64,000 nucleotides of DNA from Actinacidiphila yeochonensis CN732 (GCF_000745345.1 NZ_JQNR01000003.1:1178001-1242000), one strand, 5' to 3'. Positions 24,506-32,897 are shown, counted from the stretch's first letter. The notes: a model not told the origin generated them from the sequence alone. Numbers and translations are program-made.

Positions 24506-24715
24506 GTGAGCGCTGAAACCACGACGACTCAGGCCGAACCATCGAGGCCGGAACCCGTACCCGTCGAGGGCTGCCGGATCTGCCGGGCGGCGGGCAACGC
24601 GCGGGAGGCCGCGCGGAGCTGGGGCAACACCCGGAACGTCGGCACGTACGACGAGATGATCCGGCAGCATCCCCACCGCCGCGCCACGGACCGGACGGCG
24701 GTCCCCGGTGAGTAG
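24506..24715 (+). CDS. Small CxxC protein of XRE/HATPase modules
   Basis: 69 residues starting at GTG 24506, with AGGAGGTGGG 7-10 nt upstream; it is too short and GTG-started to be obvious. The sequence has a Pro-rich leader and then GCRICRAAGNAREAARSWGN, then TRNVGTYDEMIRQHPHR. A single CxxC and a conserved RxxARxxGN pattern suggest a small zinc or nucleic-acid binding protein, but I do not know its biochemical role. Similar short proteins sit beside RsbW-like ATPase genes in many Streptomyces genomes. It precedes the HATPase gene by about 40 nt. Confidence 0.7.
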   Translation: MSAETTTTQAEPSRPEPVPVEGCRICRAAGNAREAARSWGNTRNVGTYDEMIRQHPHRRATDRTAVPGE

Positions 24716-24754
24716 CCGGCCGTGGCCGCGACGCACGGGAGGGAGCGGCCGGTG

Positions 24755-25195
24755 ATGCTGCACCCGATCTTCGAAGCCGAGGTGATCGCGCGTTCCGTAC
24801 GGCGCTGGGTCGTCGAGCCCCGCTCGGTCGGACCGGCGCGGCACGCCCTCCGGGAGAACATGCTGGTCTGGGGCCTCGCCGAGACGGCGGACGTCGCCGA
24901 ACTGGTGCTCTCCGAGCTGTTCACCAACGCGCTCCGGCACGCGACGGTCCCGTCGGACATACTGATCGAGACGCACTTCGAGCACCTGCCGGACGGCATC
25001 CGCATCCAGGTCCACGACGCCGGGTCCGCCGCCCCGGTCCCCCGCGAGGTTCCCGACGACGCCGAAGGCGGCCGCGGCCTGTCCCTCGTGGACGCCCTCA
25101 CCGGTGGCCGCTGGGGCGTCTCCAGCCGCGACGGCGCCGGGAAGGCCGTCTGGGCCGTGATCCCCTCCGCGGCCCCCTCCGCCGGAAACGGCTGA
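24755..25195 (+). CDS. ATP-binding protein, RsbW-like HATPase_c fold
   Basis: 146 residues, GHKL ATPase similar to anti-sigma/serine kinase proteins. N box LVLSELFTNALRHA, G1 box VHDAGSAAPV, G2 box GGRGLSLVDALTGG. Such single-domain proteins phosphorylate or sequester anti-sigma-antagonist or regulator partners. ATG 24755 and GTG 24752 are adjacent in frame; GGGAGGGA lies 7-10 nt upstream of both, and a further GTG at 24722 has none. Cotranscribed with the CxxC protein and divergent from the XRE-TPR regulator, the likely partner. Confidence 0.85.
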   Translation: MLHPIFEAEVIARSVRRWVVEPRSVGPARHALRENMLVWGLAETADVAELVLSELFTNALRHATVPSDILIETHFEHLPDGIRIQVHDAGSAAPVPREVPDDAEGGRGLSLVDALTGGRWGVSSRDGAGKAVWAVIPSAAPSAGNG

Positions 25196-25305
25196 GCCCC
25201 GTGTCCCCCACCACAGCGACGACCGCGACGACGACCACGACCCGCGTGGCCGGGGTGGGCACCAGGCCGCCTGCGCGGCCCGCGTGGGCCACGTGGGTTA
25301 CGCGA

Positions 25306-25332
25306 CCTACGTGGCCTACGTGGCCTACGTGG
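25306..25332. repeat. 3 x 9-nt tandem repeat at the gene 3' end
   Basis: CCTACGTGG is repeated three times (25306-25332), with looser CACGTGG words just upstream. It overlaps the stop codon region of the minus-strand TPR gene, between converging genes. Confidence 0.7.
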
Positions 25333-26521
25333 AGAAGAGTTCGCGCCGCCGCAGGGCGTGGAAGCGGGAGACGAGGACCGCGCCGGTGAGCCAGCCGCCG
25401 ACCGTCCAGACGAAGTGGGCGACCGCCGCGGCCGCCCACAGCCCGCTCACCGCCGCCCCGCGGACCGCGAGCGCCAGCGTGCCGCCGGCCAGCAGGCCGA
25501 CCACGGTGAGCTGGGTCCGGACGAAACCCCCGTAACGGAGGATGCGCCGCGCGTACATGCCGCCGTACCACCACGGCACGGCGAGGACGAGCGCGCTGAC
25601 GCCGGTCAGCCCGGCCACCGCCAGCAGGGTCGCGGCCCAGGCCGGCACCGGGTGGCCCTGCCAGGCCCGGTCGGCGACCAGGCCGGTGGTGACCAGGGCC
25701 GGCAGCGGCATCAGCAGGGCGGTGCGGACGGCGGCGATCCGCCACAGCCAGGGATCGCCGACCAGCTCGGTGCGGACGGTCGCCCGGATACCGGTGATCC
25801 GGGCGAGCGCGCTGACACCCGTGCGCCGGGCGCCGGTCCGCGCCGCCATCACGACCAGCACGACCGCGACGGCCAGGCCGACCCCGGCGGCCAGCAGCCC
25901 CCACGTGTCGCCGGTACCGACCCGGTAGAGCTGCACGGCGGCGAACAGCGCCAGCCCCACGCCCCCGAAGAGCGCCCCGCCGCGCGGGGCGACCAGCTGG
26001 CCCGGCGCGGCCCCCAGCGCCAGCGCCCGCCGCGCCGCGGCCCGGTGCTCGGCGCGGCTGCGCCTCGGTATGCGTCCGAGGAAGCCGCGCTCGGCCCACA
26101 GCGACCGGGCGAGCGCCACGTGCGCCTCCACCTCGTGGGGGGCCATGGCCGCCGCCCGGCGGGCCGCGGCCACCGCGTCGGCGGGGCGCCCCAGCCGCCG
26201 GTAGACGTCCGAGAGCAGCACCTTGGGCTCCCACCCGTCGGGGTCGGTGCCCGAGGCGCGCAGTGCCGCCGTCAACGCGGCGTGCGGCTCGTCCATCGCC
26301 AGAAGGACGACGCCGGCCAGCACGAAGACGTCGGCGGCCTCGGCGGGGCCGGCTATGGCCAGCGCCCAGTCGACCGCGTCCCGCGCGTCGGCGGGACGCT
26401 GCTCCTGCGCGAGCACCCAGGCACGCAGCAGGTACCCCGCGCTGCCGTTGCGCTCCACGAAGGCGTCGTCGACCACGGCGTGGGCCTCCGCGAAGCGGCC
26501 CTGGCTGACCAGGGCGTGCAC
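25325..26521 (-). CDS. TPR-domain integral membrane protein
   Basis: 398 residues. The N-terminal half is TPR-like (HALVSQGRFAEAHAVVDDAF; RAWVLAQEQRPADARDAVDW; SDVYRRLGRPADAVAAARRA). The C-terminal half has about six hydrophobic helices (GVGLALFAAVQLYRV; GVGLAVAVVLVVMAA; LLAVAGLTGVSALVLAVPWW). Starts in this frame overlap the DUF3039 gene; GTG at 26521 with GCGGGGA five nt away was taken. An earlier GTG at 26638 would overlap DUF3039 by 59 nt and lacks a ribosome binding site. Function unknown; the family is common in actinomycetes. Confidence 0.7.
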   Translation of the reverse strand: MHALVSQGRFAEAHAVVDDAFVERNGSAGYLLRAWVLAQEQRPADARDAVDWALAIAGPAEAADVFVLAGVVLLAMDEPHAALTAALRASGTDPDGWEPKVLLSDVYRRLGRPADAVAAARRAAAMAPHEVEAHVALARSLWAERGFLGRIPRRSRAEHRAAARRALALGAAPGQLVAPRGGALFGGVGLALFAAVQLYRVGTGDTWGLLAAGVGLAVAVVLVVMAARTGARRTGVSALARITGIRATVRTELVGDPWLWRIAAVRTALLMPLPALVTTGLVADRAWQGHPVPAWAATLLAVAGLTGVSALVLAVPWWYGGMYARRILRYGGFVRTQLTVVGLLAGGTLALAVRGAAVSGLWAAAAVAHFVWTVGGWLTGAVLVSRFHALRRRELFST

Positions 26522-26579
26522 GCGGTCCCCGCTGCTGGCGTCGTCGTCGGCGGCGTCCGGCGGACCGAACGCGCCGCTG

Positions 26580-26894
26580 TCAGCCGTTGCCGCCCCTTCC
26601 GGACGAGCCGGACGAGCCGGAGCCTGACCGGTCGCCACCGCCGCCGGCGGGCATACCGTCGTAGATCTCCTTGCACATCGGGCAGACCGGGTACTTCTTC
26701 GGGTCGCGCCCGGGGACCCAGACCTTGCCGCACAGCGCGACGACGGGGGTGCCGTCGAGCGCGCTGGCCATGATCTTGTCCTTCTGGACGTAGTGCGCGT
26801 AGCGCTCGTGGTCGCCGTCACCGTGGGAGAGCTGCGGAGTCGGCTCGACCAGGGTGCCGGTGCCCGCCCCGCGCTCGGGCTCGAGAGTGCTCAT
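26580..26894 (-). CDS. DUF3039 protein
   Basis: 104 residues, MSTLEPERGAGTGTLVEPTP, then HYVQKDKIMASALDGTPVVA, LCGKVWVPGRD and YPVCPMCKEIYDGM. The latter is a zinc-ribbon-like CxG...CPMC pattern. This is the actinobacterial DUF3039 family, located next to murA and yqgE in many Streptomyces. The C-terminus is Gly/Ser-rich. ATG at 26894 matches the family N-terminus; an in-frame ATG two codons upstream exists. Biochemical role unknown. Confidence 0.88.
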   Translation of the reverse strand: MSTLEPERGAGTGTLVEPTPQLSHGDGDHERYAHYVQKDKIMASALDGTPVVALCGKVWVPGRDPKKYPVCPMCKEIYDGMPAGGGGDRSGSGSSGSSGRGGNG

Positions 26895-26922
26895 AGCCAT
26901 CAAGACTAGTTGAGACGCGGAG

Positions 26923-27501
26923 CTAATTGAGAGACGGATCGTCGGGATAGGTCGCGACCATGGCCAGTTCGTTGCGCTGCCGCCGCAGGACCGCCCGCCA
27001 CAGCAGCTGCGGGGAGGGCGAGGACACGTCGCCGGGCTCGGAGTCCACCACGTACCAGGCACCGTCCACCAGCTCCCGTTCCAGCTGGCCGGGCCCCCAT
27101 CCGGCGTAGCCGGCGAAGATCCGCAGGCTGCTCAGCTCGGGCGCCAGCAGCTCCGGCGGCGCCTCCAGGTCGACCAGGCCGATCGCGCCGTGCACCCGGC
27201 GCCAGCCCAGCAGGTCCCCGTCCCGGTCGACGCCCGGCTCGCCCGGGACCACGGCCAGGCCGAGCGCGGAGTCCAGCGAGACCGGGCCGCCCTGGAAGAC
27301 CACCTGCGGGGCGACGGCCAGGCCGGCCCACGGCTCCAGCACGTCCCCGACACCGACCGGGGTGGGACGGTTGAGCACCACGCCGAGCGCCCCCTCACCG
27401 TCGTGGTCGAGGAGGAGCACCACGGCCCGGTCGAAGTTGGGGTCCGCGAGCTTCGGCGTGGCCACCAGCAGTCGTCCGGTGAGCGAGGACACCTCGGTCA
27501 T
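26923..27501 (-). CDS. YqgE/AlgH-family protein
   Basis: 192 residues with the family signature GRLLVATPKLADPNFDRAVV, then LLLDHDGEGALGVVLNRPTP, GGPVSLDSALGLAVVPGEPG and FAGYAGWGPGQLERELVDGA. The family is conserved, a sandwich fold, with no settled biochemistry. ATG at 27501 is chosen from the typical N-terminus MTEVSSLTGR; the ATG at 27510 is possible but is only 2 nt from GGGGGA. It is head-to-head with murA. Confidence 0.92.
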   Translation of the reverse strand: MTEVSSLTGRLLVATPKLADPNFDRAVVLLLDHDGEGALGVVLNRPTPVGVGDVLEPWAGLAVAPQVVFQGGPVSLDSALGLAVVPGEPGVDRDGDLLGWRRVHGAIGLVDLEAPPELLAPELSSLRIFAGYAGWGPGQLERELVDGAWYVVDSEPGDVSSPSPQLLWRAVLRRQRNELAMVATYPDDPSLN

Positions 27502-27679
27502 GCTGCACATGATCCCCCAACCGGCGGGCAGACGGAGGGTCAATGGCAGGGCAGGCTATGACGTCAAGCGCATTACCATCTCTTCGTGGTTCCCGCACGG
27601 CTGTGCGGGAACCTCGGACGGCGTGGGAGTGCGCGCCGCCCGGCCCTCAGACCACCCTCTTTCGACGATCGCGAGACCC

Positions 27680-29047
27680 ATGACCGACATCGCCGATGTG
27701 CTGCTCGTCCACGGTGGGACCCCCCTGGAAGGCGAGATCCGGGTCAGAGGCGCGAAGAACCTGGTGCCCAAGGCCATGGTCGCCGCGGTGCTGGGCAGCG
27801 AGCCGAGCCGGCTGCGCAACGTCCCCGACATCCGGGACGTGCGGGTGGTCAGCGGCCTGCTCCAGCTGCACGGCGTGACCGTCGAGAGCGGTGACCGGCC
27901 CGGCGAGCTGGTGATGGACCCGCGCAAGGTGGAGAGCGCCAACGTCGCCGACATCGACGCGCACGCCGGGGCCTCGCGCATCCCGATCCTGCTCTGCGGG
28001 CCGCTGCTGCACCGCCTGGGCCACGCCTTCATCCCCGGCCTGGGCGGCTGCGACATCGGCGGCCGGCCCATCGACTTCCACTTCGACGTGCTGCGCTCCT
28101 TCGGCGCCACCATCGACAAGCGGGCCGACGGCCAGTACCTGGAGGCCCCCAAGGGCCTGCGCGGCTGCAAGATCCGGCTGCCGTACCCGTCGGTGGGCTC
28201 CACCGAGCAGGTGCTGCTGACGGCGGTCCTCGCCGAGGGGGTGACCGAACTCACCAACGCGGCGGTGGAGCCGGAGATCGAGGACCTGATCTGCGTCCTG
28301 CAGAAGATGGGCGCGATCATCTCGATGGACACCGACCGCACCATCCGGATCACCGGTGTGGACTCGCTGGGCGGCTACACCCACCACGCGGTGCCGGACC
28401 GCCTGGAGGCGGCGTCCTGGGCGAGCGCGGCGCTGGCCACCGGCGGCGACATCACCGTCCGGGGGGCCCAGCAGCGCACCATGATGACGTTCCTCAACAC
28501 CTACCGGCGGGTCGGCGGCGCGTTCGACATCAACGACGAGGGCATCCGCTTCTACCACCCGGGCGGCCCGCTGAACGCGATCGCCCTGGAGACGGACGTC
28601 CACCCCGGCTTCCAGACCGACTGGCAGCAGCCGCTGGTGGTGGCGCTGACCCAGGCGGCGGGGCTGTCGATCGTGCACGAGACCGTCTACGAGTCGCGGC
28701 TGGGCTTCACCTCGGCACTCAACCAGATGGGTGCGCACATCCAGCTGTACCGGGAGTGCCTGGGCGGCAGCGCCTGCCGCTTCGGCCAGCGCAACTTCCT
28801 GCACTCGGCGGTGGTGTCCGGGCCGACGAAGCTCCAGGGCGCCGACCTGGTGATCCCGGACCTGCGGGGCGGGTTCTCCTACCTCATCGCGGCGCTCGCC
28901 GCGCAGGGCACCTCCCGGGTGCACGGGATCAGCCTGATCAACCGCGGCTACGAGAACTTCCTGGACAAGCTGCGCGGCCTCGGCGCCGACATCGAGCTCC
29001 CGGTGCCGCGACCGGCGTCCCAGGAGCGCACCGGCGCGGTGGCCTGA
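27680..29047 (+). CDS. murA: UDP-N-acetylglucosamine 1-carboxyvinyltransferase
   Basis: 455 residues. MurA transfers enolpyruvate from PEP to UDP-GlcNAc, the first committed peptidoglycan step, in the cytoplasm. Two EPSP-like inside-out domains are visible. The active-site loop PGLGGCDIGGRPIDFHF carries Cys124, the residue alkylated by fosfomycin; mycobacteria have Asp there. KNLVPKAM near residue 26 and RGGFSYLIAALAAQGTSRVH near the end match the family. ATG at 27680 starts MTDIADVLLVHGG; a weak GCGAG ribosome binding site. Strong hairpin terminators follow at 29096-29146. Confidence 0.95.
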   Translation: MTDIADVLLVHGGTPLEGEIRVRGAKNLVPKAMVAAVLGSEPSRLRNVPDIRDVRVVSGLLQLHGVTVESGDRPGELVMDPRKVESANVADIDAHAGASRIPILLCGPLLHRLGHAFIPGLGGCDIGGRPIDFHFDVLRSFGATIDKRADGQYLEAPKGLRGCKIRLPYPSVGSTEQVLLTAVLAEGVTELTNAAVEPEIEDLICVLQKMGAIISMDTDRTIRITGVDSLGGYTHHAVPDRLEAASWASAALATGGDITVRGAQQRTMMTFLNTYRRVGGAFDINDEGIRFYHPGGPLNAIALETDVHPGFQTDWQQPLVVALTQAAGLSIVHETVYESRLGFTSALNQMGAHIQLYRECLGGSACRFGQRNFLHSAVVSGPTKLQGADLVIPDLRGGFSYLIAALAAQGTSRVHGISLINRGYENFLDKLRGLGADIELPVPRPASQERTGAVA

Positions 29048-29095
29048 GCCCGAGCCCGTTCGCCGCGCGGCCCGCACGAGGGCCGTCCGAGCCCC

Positions 29096-29146
29096 CGAGG
29101 CCCCGTACGCCGCTTCCCAGACCGGGAGGCGGCGCACGGGGCCTCG
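29096..29146 (+). terminator. murA transcription terminator
   Basis: 23-nt arms, CGAGGCCCCGTACGCCGC... (29096-29118) and their near-perfect complement (29124-29146, with G-U pairs) around a 5-nt loop AGACC. It lies 48 nt after the murA stop. Confidence 0.8.
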
Positions 29147-29419
29147 GCGTGCGGGGGCGGTGGCGTGTGGGGCGGTGGCGGCAGGCGGGTGCGGGGCGCC
29201 GGGCGCTGGGCCGCTTCCGGGCAGGGGCGCGTTCCGGGTACGCCGAAGGCCCGTACGGGGACTGCCGCCGTACGGGTGAGGGCGCCGGACCGCGGACCCC
29301 GCGGAGACCGCGCTGTACGAGCTCGTACGGCGTCGTACGGGCTCGTACGAGGCACGCGCGGGGAAGGTCCGGACAAGGCCCGGAGAACGCGCGGAAACAC
29401 GCGGAAACGCGCGGGAAAA

Positions 29420-29471
29420 CGTCGAGGGCGGCCGTCCCTGCCCCTCAGGGGTGGGACGGCCGCCCTCGACG
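29420..29471. terminator. Bidirectional terminator between murA and HU genes
   Basis: Perfect 19-bp arms, CGTCGAGGGCGGCCGTCCC (29420-29438) and its complement (29453-29471), enclose a 14-nt loop with a small CCCC/GGGG hairpin. On the minus strand it is followed by GTTTTCC, so it suits the HU transcript (stop at 29525) and backs up murA. Confidence 0.88.
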
Positions 29472-29524
29472 CACGCGCGGCGGCGTACGGCCGGCCGCCT
29501 GTCCGGCGGCCAGGCCGGCGGGGC

Positions 29525-29806
29525 TCACTTGCCCTTGGCAGCTTCCTTCAGCTTGGAGCCCGCGGAGACCTTGACGCTGAACCCGGCCGGGATCTCGATC
29601 GGCTCACCGGTCTGCGGGTTGCGGGCGGTGCGCGCCTGGCGGTGGGTGCGCTCGAAGGTCAGGAAGCCGGGGATGGTGACCTTCTCGTCACCCTTGGCCA
29701 CGATCTCGCCGACGGTCTCGGCGAACGCGGCCAGCACGGCGTCGGCGTCCTTGCGGGTCACCTCGGCGCGGTCGGCCAGGGCGGCCACCAGCTCACTGCG
29801 GTTCAT
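29525..29806 (-). CDS. hup: HU-family nucleoid DNA-binding protein
   Basis: 93 residues, single HU/IHF fold. Helical body MNRSELVAALADRAEVTRKD, beta arm VTIPGFLTFERTHRQARTA, the arm tip RNPQTGEPIEIPAG with the conserved NPxTG, and KVSAGSKLKEAAKG at the end. It bends DNA and compacts the nucleoid. This is the short HU type (not the lysine-rich long-tailed HupS). ATG at 29806 follows CGGGAG. It has a strong terminator. In other Streptomyces the next gene is malic enzyme; here an accessory island lies between. Confidence 0.95.
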   Translation of the reverse strand: MNRSELVAALADRAEVTRKDADAVLAAFAETVGEIVAKGDEKVTIPGFLTFERTHRQARTARNPQTGEPIEIPAGFSVKVSAGSKLKEAAKGK

Positions 29807-29889
29807 ATCTGTACTCCCGTGTTCTTTCTGCCAGGGGCGCGAGCTCTAGCCGTGTTGCTGTCTGCCTCACTGCCCAGGTGTGCATCCTG

Positions 29890-29905
29890 CCCCCATATAT
29901 GGGGG
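29890..29905. promoter_or_regulatory. Perfect palindrome upstream of HU gene
   Basis: CCCCCATATATGGGGG is fully self-complementary and sits 84 nt upstream of the HU ATG, at a plausible promoter distance. Its AT core could contain a -10 element or serve as an operator; the protein is unknown. Confidence 0.5.
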
Positions 29906-29949
29906 GAAAGCCAATCGCCTGCCCGCGCGAGTCGCGGAAAAACCGCTGA

Positions 29950-29970
29950 GAGGGGGCCCTGCGCCCCCTC
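29950..29970. terminator. Small hairpin, terminator-like
   Basis: Arms GAGGGGGC (29950-29957) and GCCCCCTC (29963-29970) with a 5-nt loop. No T-run. It may insulate the HU promoter. Confidence 0.4.
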
Positions 29971-30336
29971 CTGACCGCCCCGGGGACACCCGCGACGCCA
30001 CCCTCCCCCCACCATCACTCTCCGCGACCGGCTCGCTCCAACCAACCCCACGGGCGTCCGCGTCCACCCTGGACCCCCGCTGCCGCCCGCCCCAGCCGCC
30101 GCGAGACAACCACGCTCCCAACCCGCTCGGCGCCATACCCCTGATCCCTGGGCAGCCTCGCGCACACCCATCGCCACCGCCGTGGTCGCACATCCTGGTG
30201 ACTCCGGCGCAGCGGCAGCCCTCAGCCGCGACGCGGGCGCGGTCATCGCCTCGCCGAGCGGCACCCGGACCGCGATCCGCTACCCGGTCCAGGACATCCG
30301 AACTACTGTGGATGTCAGCCGACGGCCTATGAGGAC

Positions 30337-30795
30337 GTGCCCTTCAGCGAGCTGCTCCACCACCCCGCCGCCACCGCCCGGCGCCTGGACGCGGTCCGTG
30401 CACTGCGCCTACGCCAACGCGACGCGGGCGACTTGGCGCTCATTCGCGCCGAGCAGCTGGAGCAGGACTCCACCGTGGTCGACTTCACCGCGCGCCTGCT
30501 CGGCGTGCTGATCCGCACCGAGAACGCCACCGCACTGCGCCAGGCACTGCCCGATGCCCTGCCCTGGTCGGTCTTCCTCCCAGAGGACGACGTCGAGGCA
30601 ATGCTCGGCGATCTCGTGGAGACTGCTCGCGGGGCTGCCGCGCTGGAGAATCTGACTCCCATCGCGCTGCTGCTGGCCCAGTGGCGGCACAGCGCCGAGG
30701 TCTACGCCGACCCGGCTCTCCACGCCATCCTCACCCGCGAGCCCGACGGTGACCTCGGCCCCGTTCCCGTACCCGAAGGTGAGACCGCCCGGTGA
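30337..30795 (+). CDS. Probable antitoxin, Phd-like, of an actinomycete TA pair
   Basis: 152 residues. The N-terminus FSELLHHPAATARRLDAVRA, then LRLRQRDAGDLALIRAEQLE resembles Phd/YefM-type prevent-host-death antitoxins, a target-strand plus helix DNA-binding region. The longer helical C-terminus (VDFTARLLGVLIRTENATAL; LPWSVFLPEDDVEAMLGDLV) is typical of a Streptomyces subfamily that accompanies a small RelE-like toxin. GTG at 30337 has TGAGGA just upstream. Its stop overlaps the GTG of the toxin gene. Confidence 0.7.
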   Translation: MPFSELLHHPAATARRLDAVRALRLRQRDAGDLALIRAEQLEQDSTVVDFTARLLGVLIRTENATALRQALPDALPWSVFLPEDDVEAMLGDLVETARGAAALENLTPIALLLAQWRHSAEVYADPALHAILTREPDGDLGPVPVPEGETAR

Positions 30796-31123
30796 GCCCC
30801 AAGCGCGGTGACCGCGCCGCCCCACCCCGGTCGGCGACGAATTCGACCTGCGCTTCGCCAACACCGAGGCCGCCAACGGATGGGACCACCTGACCCGCCA
30901 TGCGGCAGGCAACCTCCGTCGCGCCTTCGACAAGATCCGCTTCACCCCGCGCCACCACCGCCCCAAAGGAAAGCTCGGCTCCACGGCCTGGAAGGGTCAG
31001 ACGCTGGGGCGCTGGCAGTACGAGGTCACCGGCGGCGGCCGCATCTGGTACCTGCTAGACCACGCCAACCGCACCGCCTGGATCACCTACGCCGGCACCG
31101 GACACCCCAAAGCCACCGACTGA
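30792..31123 (+). pseudogene. Small RelE/YoeB-like toxin gene, frameshifted
   Basis: GTG at 30792 starts MSPKRGDRAAPP, overlapping the antitoxin stop (GTGA). Near 30824-30829, in the run CCCACCCCGG, the frame shifts: the protein continues in another frame as DEFDLRFANTEAANGWDHLT, then RKAFDK-like RRAFDKIRFTPRHHRPKGKL, YEVTGGGRIWYLLDHANRTA and WITYAGTGHPKATD, ending at TGA 31121. That C-terminal part is the known toxin body. A missing C would restore a protein of about 110 residues. In the second frame there is a stop at 30809 and no start, so as written it is not translatable. Either a real inactivating mutation or a sequencing error. Confidence 0.7.
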
Positions 31124-31433
31124 TCGTCCTTCTCCCCTCCGCGCACCCGCCGACTGCTCCACGATCCGTGCGAGGCTTTGACGATGACGTGAGCTGTCGG
31201 CCTGCCCGGACTCCGCTCCCCGGCCCGCACAGGTGAGGGCTCTGGTGGCCGCCAGCGGCTCGGCGGTCAGCCACCGGGGTGGCCTCCGATCAGCGTCCGG
31301 TGGGGCTGATGGGGATCCAGCAGCGCGTGGGCCAAGAGGGAGCGATCCAGTCGCCAGGGCGCCCCACAAGGTCTCTTACCGAGAGTCCGAACGGGGAACC
31401 GAACTCTCGGATGCCCGCAGTCGACAGGCCGCC
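31124..31433. other. Non-coding stretch between toxin remnant and integrase remnant
   Basis: About 310 nt. The right part reads in frame into the integrase remnant but has no integrase signature. No attachment site could be recognised by eye. Confidence 0.4.
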
Positions 31434-31931
31434 GGAGGCTGGATAGGTGATGGCCTGGTCTTCACCCGACCGGATGGACACCCGTTCGAACCCGGCACCC
31501 TCACCCGGCACTTCAACGCGTTGCTCCACGACGGGCGCCTACGGATGATCCGGTTCCACGACCTCCGCCACTCGACCGCGACCCTGCTCCTGGAACAGGG
31601 CGTCGAACTCGTCGTCGTCAAGGAACTCCTCGGCCACGCCCACATCGGCGTCACCGCCACCGTCTACGCCCACGTCCGACTCCGCCTCCAGCGCCAGGCC
31701 ATCGACCTCCTCGGCCACACCCTCGGCAACCTCACCGACGCTGGAGCCGAGGCCAACGACGGCGATCCGCCGGTTTGGTTAGCATCCGTCCGCCGACGTT
31801 GCCGTCAACTACTGCCGTCAGACACACCAGAGGCTCCACCAGAAACAAATCCGGTGGGATCTCTGGGCGTGAATGATAATCACGCTCACTTGGAGAGTGG
31901 AGAGCTCAGGTTCTCAAATACTGTGCAGTGA
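31434..31931 (+). pseudogene. Tyrosine recombinase (integrase), C-terminal catalytic remnant
   Basis: The readable frame shows WIGDGLVFTRPDGHPFEPGT, then IRFHDLRHSTATLLLEQGVE, LVVVKELLGHAHIGVTATVY and AHVRLRLQRQAID. The catalytic HxLR (HDLRH) arginine, LGH histidine and Tyr in VYAHV are present. The N-terminal SAM-like core-binding domain and the first catalytic Arg are absent, so only the last third of a 350-450-residue phage/ICE integrase remains. The final 60 residues (from about 31750) are low-quality tail, more AT-rich. A footprint of an old integration event. Confidence 0.75.
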
Positions 31932-32406
31932 GCCGCTCTTGCAAGTCAATTGCCGCCCTACATCGCTCATTCCCCTGCTGCATTTCAAGAGTAACACGTC
32001 CGGTTAGTTGCGACATCAGAATTGCCTCATAGCACGCAGACAGGATTTCCAGGACCTCATCTGCGGTCATCTTTTCCGATAGGCCGCCAACGAGCCGCAC
32101 AACAGCCATCACAAAGGGCCCCACTCCGGGCCTGACTGCAACTTCCGGAAGGGAGTCATGCGACGCAAAAAACTCGTCAGCATACTCCCGACTCAGCCGC
32201 CAATCGGGAGAAGTATCCCTAATGTGCACCATTGTGGATAGAATGAGTTCAGCCGTAGCGGGCGGGAAGAATTCAGCAAATGGCGGGTTGAACAAATGCT
32301 CCGTTGACTCAATTACATCTACGGCCAGACCGCACAATTTGGCACGATCCAGCCGATCCAGTGCGCCCGCATGGCGCTCAATCACGTGATCCCACAGCAG
32401 CAACAT
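31906..32406 (-). CDS. Probable immunity protein for the adjacent Rhs toxin
   Basis: 166 residues, largely helical, acidic: MLLLWDHVIERHAGALDRLD, VESTEHLF-like VIESTEHLFNPPFAEFFPPA, SDPWRLS-like SPDWRLSREYADEFFASHD, and EMQQGNERCRAAIDLQERLT. I do not recognise a named Imm family. It lies directly downstream (71-nt gap) of the toxin tip on the same strand, the normal toxin-immunity order, and shares its lower GC content. ATG at 32406 has only a weak GGATCAGG upstream. Its 3' end overlaps the integrase remnant's open frame. Confidence 0.6.
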   Translation of the reverse strand: MLLLWDHVIERHAGALDRLDRAKLCGLAVDVIESTEHLFNPPFAEFFPPATAELILSTMVHIRDTSPDWRLSREYADEFFASHDSLPEVAVRPGVGPFVMAVVRLVGGLSEKMTADEVLEILSACYEAILMSQLTGRVTLEMQQGNERCRAAIDLQERLTAQYLRT

Positions 32407-32477
32407 GGCCTGATCCCTGCGTCATGAAGTCCAGCGGCAGGTCGAACTAAATCGCGAGCCCAGCCTGCCGCCGAATA

Positions 32478-32897
32478 CTATCTTCGATCGTCGTACAGCT
32501 GAATTCCAGGATAGTCATCAGCCCTGCCGGCACAGTTCTGCCGGACAACGCCACACGCAGGGCGCGAGGAGGCAATTATGCCATCGGCTTCATATTCACC
32601 CTCGTCAATTGCATTGAAAAGGATTTGCTCTGCATCGGTATGCACCTGTGGGGTGAGTTCCGTGGCAAATACTCGTTCATAGCCGAGCCGCTCAGCCAGA
32701 GCACGAATGGCCCGGCTCGTACCGTTCTGATTTACCGCGTACACTAGCTCACCCCCAAGCTGTCCAGTCGCAACGGTCGTGGCCCGATCGGCCCGCGTTC
32801 CCACCCCTACCGTATCGTGGAGCGCCCTTGCATCATCCGCCAATTGCTGAGGACTCACCGTGGCGGTCGAACACGTCCCATTCGAAACAAGATTTAC
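32478..32897 (-). other. Toxin tip, deaminase-fold candidate
   Basis: 139 residues following the HINT ...LVHN. AT-richer than the rest. Motif one QVHTDAEQILFNAIDEGEYE (D-A-E where deaminases have H-A-E; an [H/C/D]xE variant), motif two IIASSRPACGVVRQNCA (P-x-C-x5-C zinc loop). The spacing and the preceding helix fit the nucleic-acid deaminase superfamily used by many bacterial polymorphic toxins, which convert C or A bases. The Cys spacing is atypical. Assignment is by eye. Confidence 0.45.

Larger units (their letters stand above)
29807..30336. other. Intergenic region upstream of HU; left boundary of accessory island
   Basis: About 530 nt without a supported gene. It holds the HU promoter region, a perfect 16-bp AT-core palindrome (29890-29905) and a terminator-like hairpin (29950-29970). 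From about 30000 on the sequence is C/A-rich without codon structure until the antitoxin start at 30337. Confidence 0.5.

Noticed and set aside
29880-30332. 150-codon plus-strand frame upstream of the antitoxin
   Set aside because: No ribosome binding site, Pro/Arg-rich, no family resemblance.
30808-31236. 142-codon plus-strand frame over the toxin
   Set aside because: It is a shadow frame; the toxin signature is in the other frame.
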